Positions 5,298-7,108 of a stretch of DNA of 7,108 nt are shown piece by piece. The position numbers and the translations under genes were made by a program. Position 1 is the stretch's first letter, and the number at the start of each line of letters is the position of its first letter. The stretch covers positions 1 to 7,108 of the forward strand of contig JAEZAV010000035.1 in assembly GCA_023430285.1 (NCBI GenBank). The letters run 5' to 3'. Under the pieces are notes generated by a model. That model was given only the letters and a program-made list of their open reading frames with translations. It was not told the DNA's origin and searched no databases. This DNA is from Methanobacteriota archaeon. Lineage in GTDB: Archaea; Methanobacteriota; Methanobacteria; Methanobacteriales; Methanobacteriaceae.

Positions 5298-6119
5298 AGT
5301 AATGATTTAGAAAATGATTGTTGTTCAGTTATTTTACAAGTAACAGATAATCATGATGTGGTTGCTTTTAGAAGAGATGCAATATTCCCTGCTGAATTAT
5401 TTATTGCACAGGACAATTTTTATGGAAAAAATGCAGAAATACAATTCAAAGTTTGTGGCGGTCTATTCTTCCATACCGTGATAACCAGCGATGGTTGGAT
5501 AATAGCTACTGGTGGTTTTGGAACAAGTTTCAATCAAGAACTAATGAATCTTGCGAGTCAAATAATGAATAACGGCTCCATCACACTGGAAATGTTAGAA
5601 AATTCAAAGCCAATACTAACCAATATGGGCCTAGGTCACTTTCTGATAAAAAGTCCTGATAATTATGTTGCTTTTGAGATATACTTTGATGGGACTCGCT
5701 TGAATAAATTTTTTAAAATGAATAATGGAGAATTTATTAGCGTACCCAACGATCCACAATATTACAGGGAAGGACATTATTCAGAGTTCCACAGTGATCC
5801 CCTTACAGCAGCTGCAAAGATTGAAGGGACAGATCTTTGGGGAATCAACAGGAGAAACGTTATTATTCATGATGTTGAAAAAAACAATACCAGCACCTTT
5901 CTTAAAATTTGGGCATCTTACGATGATGGATCCCTGCTTGAGAGAAATGAAGGTAAAGGTGGTCCTGACAACATTAGATTCTTGGATGATCTAATAATTA
6001 ATGGAAATGACCTTCCAATAATACCAAACATGACCCAGATCGGTGAAATAAATTTATTAAATCCCGAAGAACCAGACAACACTAAAACAACAATAAAAGC
6101 CATCAAAAATAATTTATAG
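5295..6119 (+). CDS. Hypothetical methanobacterial protein with N-terminal CCS motif
   Basis: I cannot assign a function. Read from ATT 5295 it has 274 residues; from the first standard codon, GTG 5358, it has 253 and loses a region that looks conserved. The pattern Cys9-Cys10-Ser11-Val-Ile-Leu-Gln-Val, then AFRRDA (24-29), FFHTVITSDGWIIATGG, GHFLIKSP, VPNDPQYYREG, NRRNVIIHD, FLKIWASYDDGSLL and PDNIRFLDDL resembles, from memory, hypothetical proteins common in Methanobrevibacter and Methanobacterium. Many of those are secreted and carry extra Ig-like or repeat domains. This copy has no signal peptide or membrane segment, so it is probably cytosolic and single-domain. The early Cys followed by an Arg-Arg-Asp strand is loosely like Ntn-hydrolases of the choloylglycine hydrolase/C45 type, which is speculation. 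It has no functional tie to its neighbours and appears to be a single-gene unit between two T-rich terminators. Confidence 0.75.
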   Translation: MSNDLENDCCSVILQVTDNHDVVAFRRDAIFPAELFIAQDNFYGKNAEIQFKVCGGLFFHTVITSDGWIIATGGFGTSFNQELMNLASQIMNNGSITLEMLENSKPILTNMGLGHFLIKSPDNYVAFEIYFDGTRLNKFFKMNNGEFISVPNDPQYYREGHYSEFHSDPLTAAAKIEGTDLWGINRRNVIIHDVEKNNTSTFLKIWASYDDGSLLERNEGKGGPDNIRFLDDLIINGNDLPIIPNMTQIGEINLLNPEEPDNTKTTIKAIKNNL

Positions 6120-6166
6120 GAATCTTTGGAGATTAAATTTCTATTGAATTCTTAGGAATATGATTG

Positions 6167-6200
6167 ATAAAAAAATTTATGTTTAATGATTTTTTTTCTT
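6167..6200 (+). terminator. T8 tract after the hypothetical gene
   Basis: A weak ATAAA/TTTAT stem (6167-6180) is followed by eight T at 6190-6197 and then CTT. It lies about 70 bases after the stop codon and before the next promoter, in the position expected for an archaeal oligo-T terminator. Confidence 0.5.
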
Positions 6201-6203
6201 GAA

Positions 6204-6220
6204 ATTAACTTTTTATATTG
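6204..6220 (+). promoter_or_regulatory. Archaeal TATA promoter of the M24 peptidase gene
   Basis: TTTTATATTG at 6211-6220 is a good TATA box with a purine-containing BRE region just upstream. Transcription would start near 6243-6247, about 38 bases before the ATG at 6283. Confidence 0.55.
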
Positions 6221-6270
6221 ATAAATAGTTTAACTAATATTCACATGATTTGAGAAATGGTAAGTATAAA

Positions 6271-6285
6271 GGTGATAGTTTTATG
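6271..6285 (+). promoter_or_regulatory. Shine-Dalgarno site of the M24 peptidase gene
   Basis: AAAGGTGAT ends at 6275, with GGTGAT in line with the AGGAGGTGAT consensus, about seven bases before the ATG at 6283. It supports that start over the later in-frame ATGs. Confidence 0.65.
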
Positions 6286-7108
6286 ATTACAAAAACACCA
6301 TTAAAAGAACTTGAAAGTAGGATGAAAAATTTCAGATCTTTCATGGATGAGCAGTACCCAGACTGGGAATTTGCTGTTCTATTTAGTAAGATAAATCTTT
6401 ACTACTTTACAGGAACCATGCAAGATGGTATGCTAATAATTGAAAGAAATAGCTCAACATTCTGGATTAGAAAAAGTTTTGAAAGGGCAAAAATTGAATC
6501 ATTGTTCGAAGATTTAAAGCCCATGAACAGTTATCGTGATGCTGCAGCCATGTATACAGATCTGCCTGAAACTGTTTATATAGAAACTGAAGTTGTACCT
6601 CTTGCAATGTACTCCAGATTTCAAAGGCATTTCCCATTTAAAAATTTCAAGTCATTAGATCATGTTGTGGCCAGGGTAAGATCTGTTAAATCCCATTATG
6701 AACTGTCTTTGATGAAAAAGGCAGGAGAAATACATAGACATGTTCTTGAAGACCTTGTACCGGACATTCTGGTAGAGGGTATGAGTGAAACCGAATTTGC
6801 ATCGGATCTTTTTAAACTAATGCTAGATGAAGGTCATCACGGTGTTTCAAGATTCGGTATGTTTGATACAGAAATGGTTTTAGGACAGCTAGGTTTTGGT
6901 GAAAGTTCGATCCATCCCAGTTACTTTAACGGTCCTGGAGGAAATTCAGGTATAAGTCCTGCTGTTCCATTAATCGGAAGCAGGGACAGAAAGCTTCAAA
7001 GGGGAGACTTGGTATTCGTAGATGTTGGTTGTGGAGTTGAAGGCTACAACACAGATAAAACAATGACCTACATGTACCAAGCTCCTTTAAAAAAGGAAGC
7101 AATAGAGT
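6283..7108 (+). CDS. M24 family peptidase (Xaa-Pro dipeptidase/aminopeptidase-like), 3' truncated
   Basis: The frame is open from ATG 6283 to the window edge, giving 275 residues of a protein that is probably near 390-400. The N-terminal part (about 1-135) fits the creatinase-type N-terminal domain (FAVLFSKINLYYFTGTMQDG). The pita-bread catalytic domain begins near ARVRSVKSHYELSLMKKAGEI. Two metal-binding aspartates are visible, Asp247 in FVDVG and Asp258 in NTDKT, with the usual spacing of 11. The remaining His and two Glu ligands would lie beyond the window. Family members cleave X-Pro dipeptides or N-terminal residues before proline, in the cytoplasm. Where classical prolidases have a His-Gly segment before the first Asp, this protein has GPGGNSGISPAVPLIGS. 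I believe this marks a distinct subgroup whose substrate is not known, so the peptidase name is a family label rather than a proven activity. It appears transcribed from its own promoter. Confidence 0.88.
   Translation, partial: MITKTPLKELESRMKNFRSFMDEQYPDWEFAVLFSKINLYYFTGTMQDGMLIIERNSSTFWIRKSFERAKIESLFEDLKPMNSYRDAAAMYTDLPETVYIETEVVPLAMYSRFQRHFPFKNFKSLDHVVARVRSVKSHYELSLMKKAGEIHRHVLEDLVPDILVEGMSETEFASDLFKLMLDEGHHGVSRFGMFDTEMVLGQLGFGESSIHPSYFNGPGGNSGISPAVPLIGSRDRKLQRGDLVFVDVGCGVEGYNTDKTMTYMYQAPLKKEAIE

Noticed and set aside
5725..5994. Plus-strand 89-residue frame inside the hypothetical gene
   Set aside because: It is an overlapping frame within a better supported coding region and lacks a ribosome-binding site.

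Overview
The window is AT-rich (roughly one third G+C by eye). It carries eight protein genes, all on the plus strand and packed with short gaps. The organism looks like a methanogenic archaeon of the order Methanobacteriales, probably close to Methanobacterium. Support for this: archaeal TATA-type promoters about 60-100 bases before several genes, strong Shine-Dalgarno sites matching AGGAGGTGAT, oligo-T terminators, a rhodanese-less archaeal ThiI, an archaeal-type Thi4, and a hypothetical protein resembling a family I associate with Methanobacteriales. The assignment rests on recognition of protein patterns, not on a database search.

Layout. 1-1109: a cystathionine gamma-synthase/lyase family PLP enzyme that lacks only its extreme N-terminus, followed by a hairpin terminator. 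1225-4029: a four-gene cluster behind one clear promoter, with gaps of 56, 42 and 37 bases. It encodes a 67-residue ubiquitin-like sulfur carrier ending in Gly-Gly, ThiI (tRNA 4-thiouridine synthase, three-cysteine type), Thi4 (thiamine thiazole synthase) and a cysteine-rich MOSC protein. A T8 tract ends it. 4260-5141: pdxS, the PLP synthase lyase subunit, monocistronic, with its own promoter and no pdxT beside it. About 5295-6119: a hypothetical protein whose natural start appears to be a non-standard ATT codon. 6283-7108: the first 275 residues of an M24-family (Xaa-Pro dipeptidase-like) peptidase that runs off the end.

How the genes fit together. The first five genes all touch sulfur chemistry: transsulfuration, a sulfur carrier, tRNA thiolation, thiazole formation and a MOSC putative sulfur-handling domain. 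The PLP made by the PdxS/PdxT synthase is the cofactor of the first gene's product. The most notable point is Thi4. At the position where the studied methanogen Thi4 (Methanocaldococcus jannaschii) has histidine and uses free sulfide catalytically, this one has a cysteine (Cys160), as in the yeast single-turnover enzyme. It sits in one apparent operon with three candidate sulfur-transfer proteins. No gap exceeds 300 bases. I saw no RNA genes, CRISPR arrays or mobile elements.
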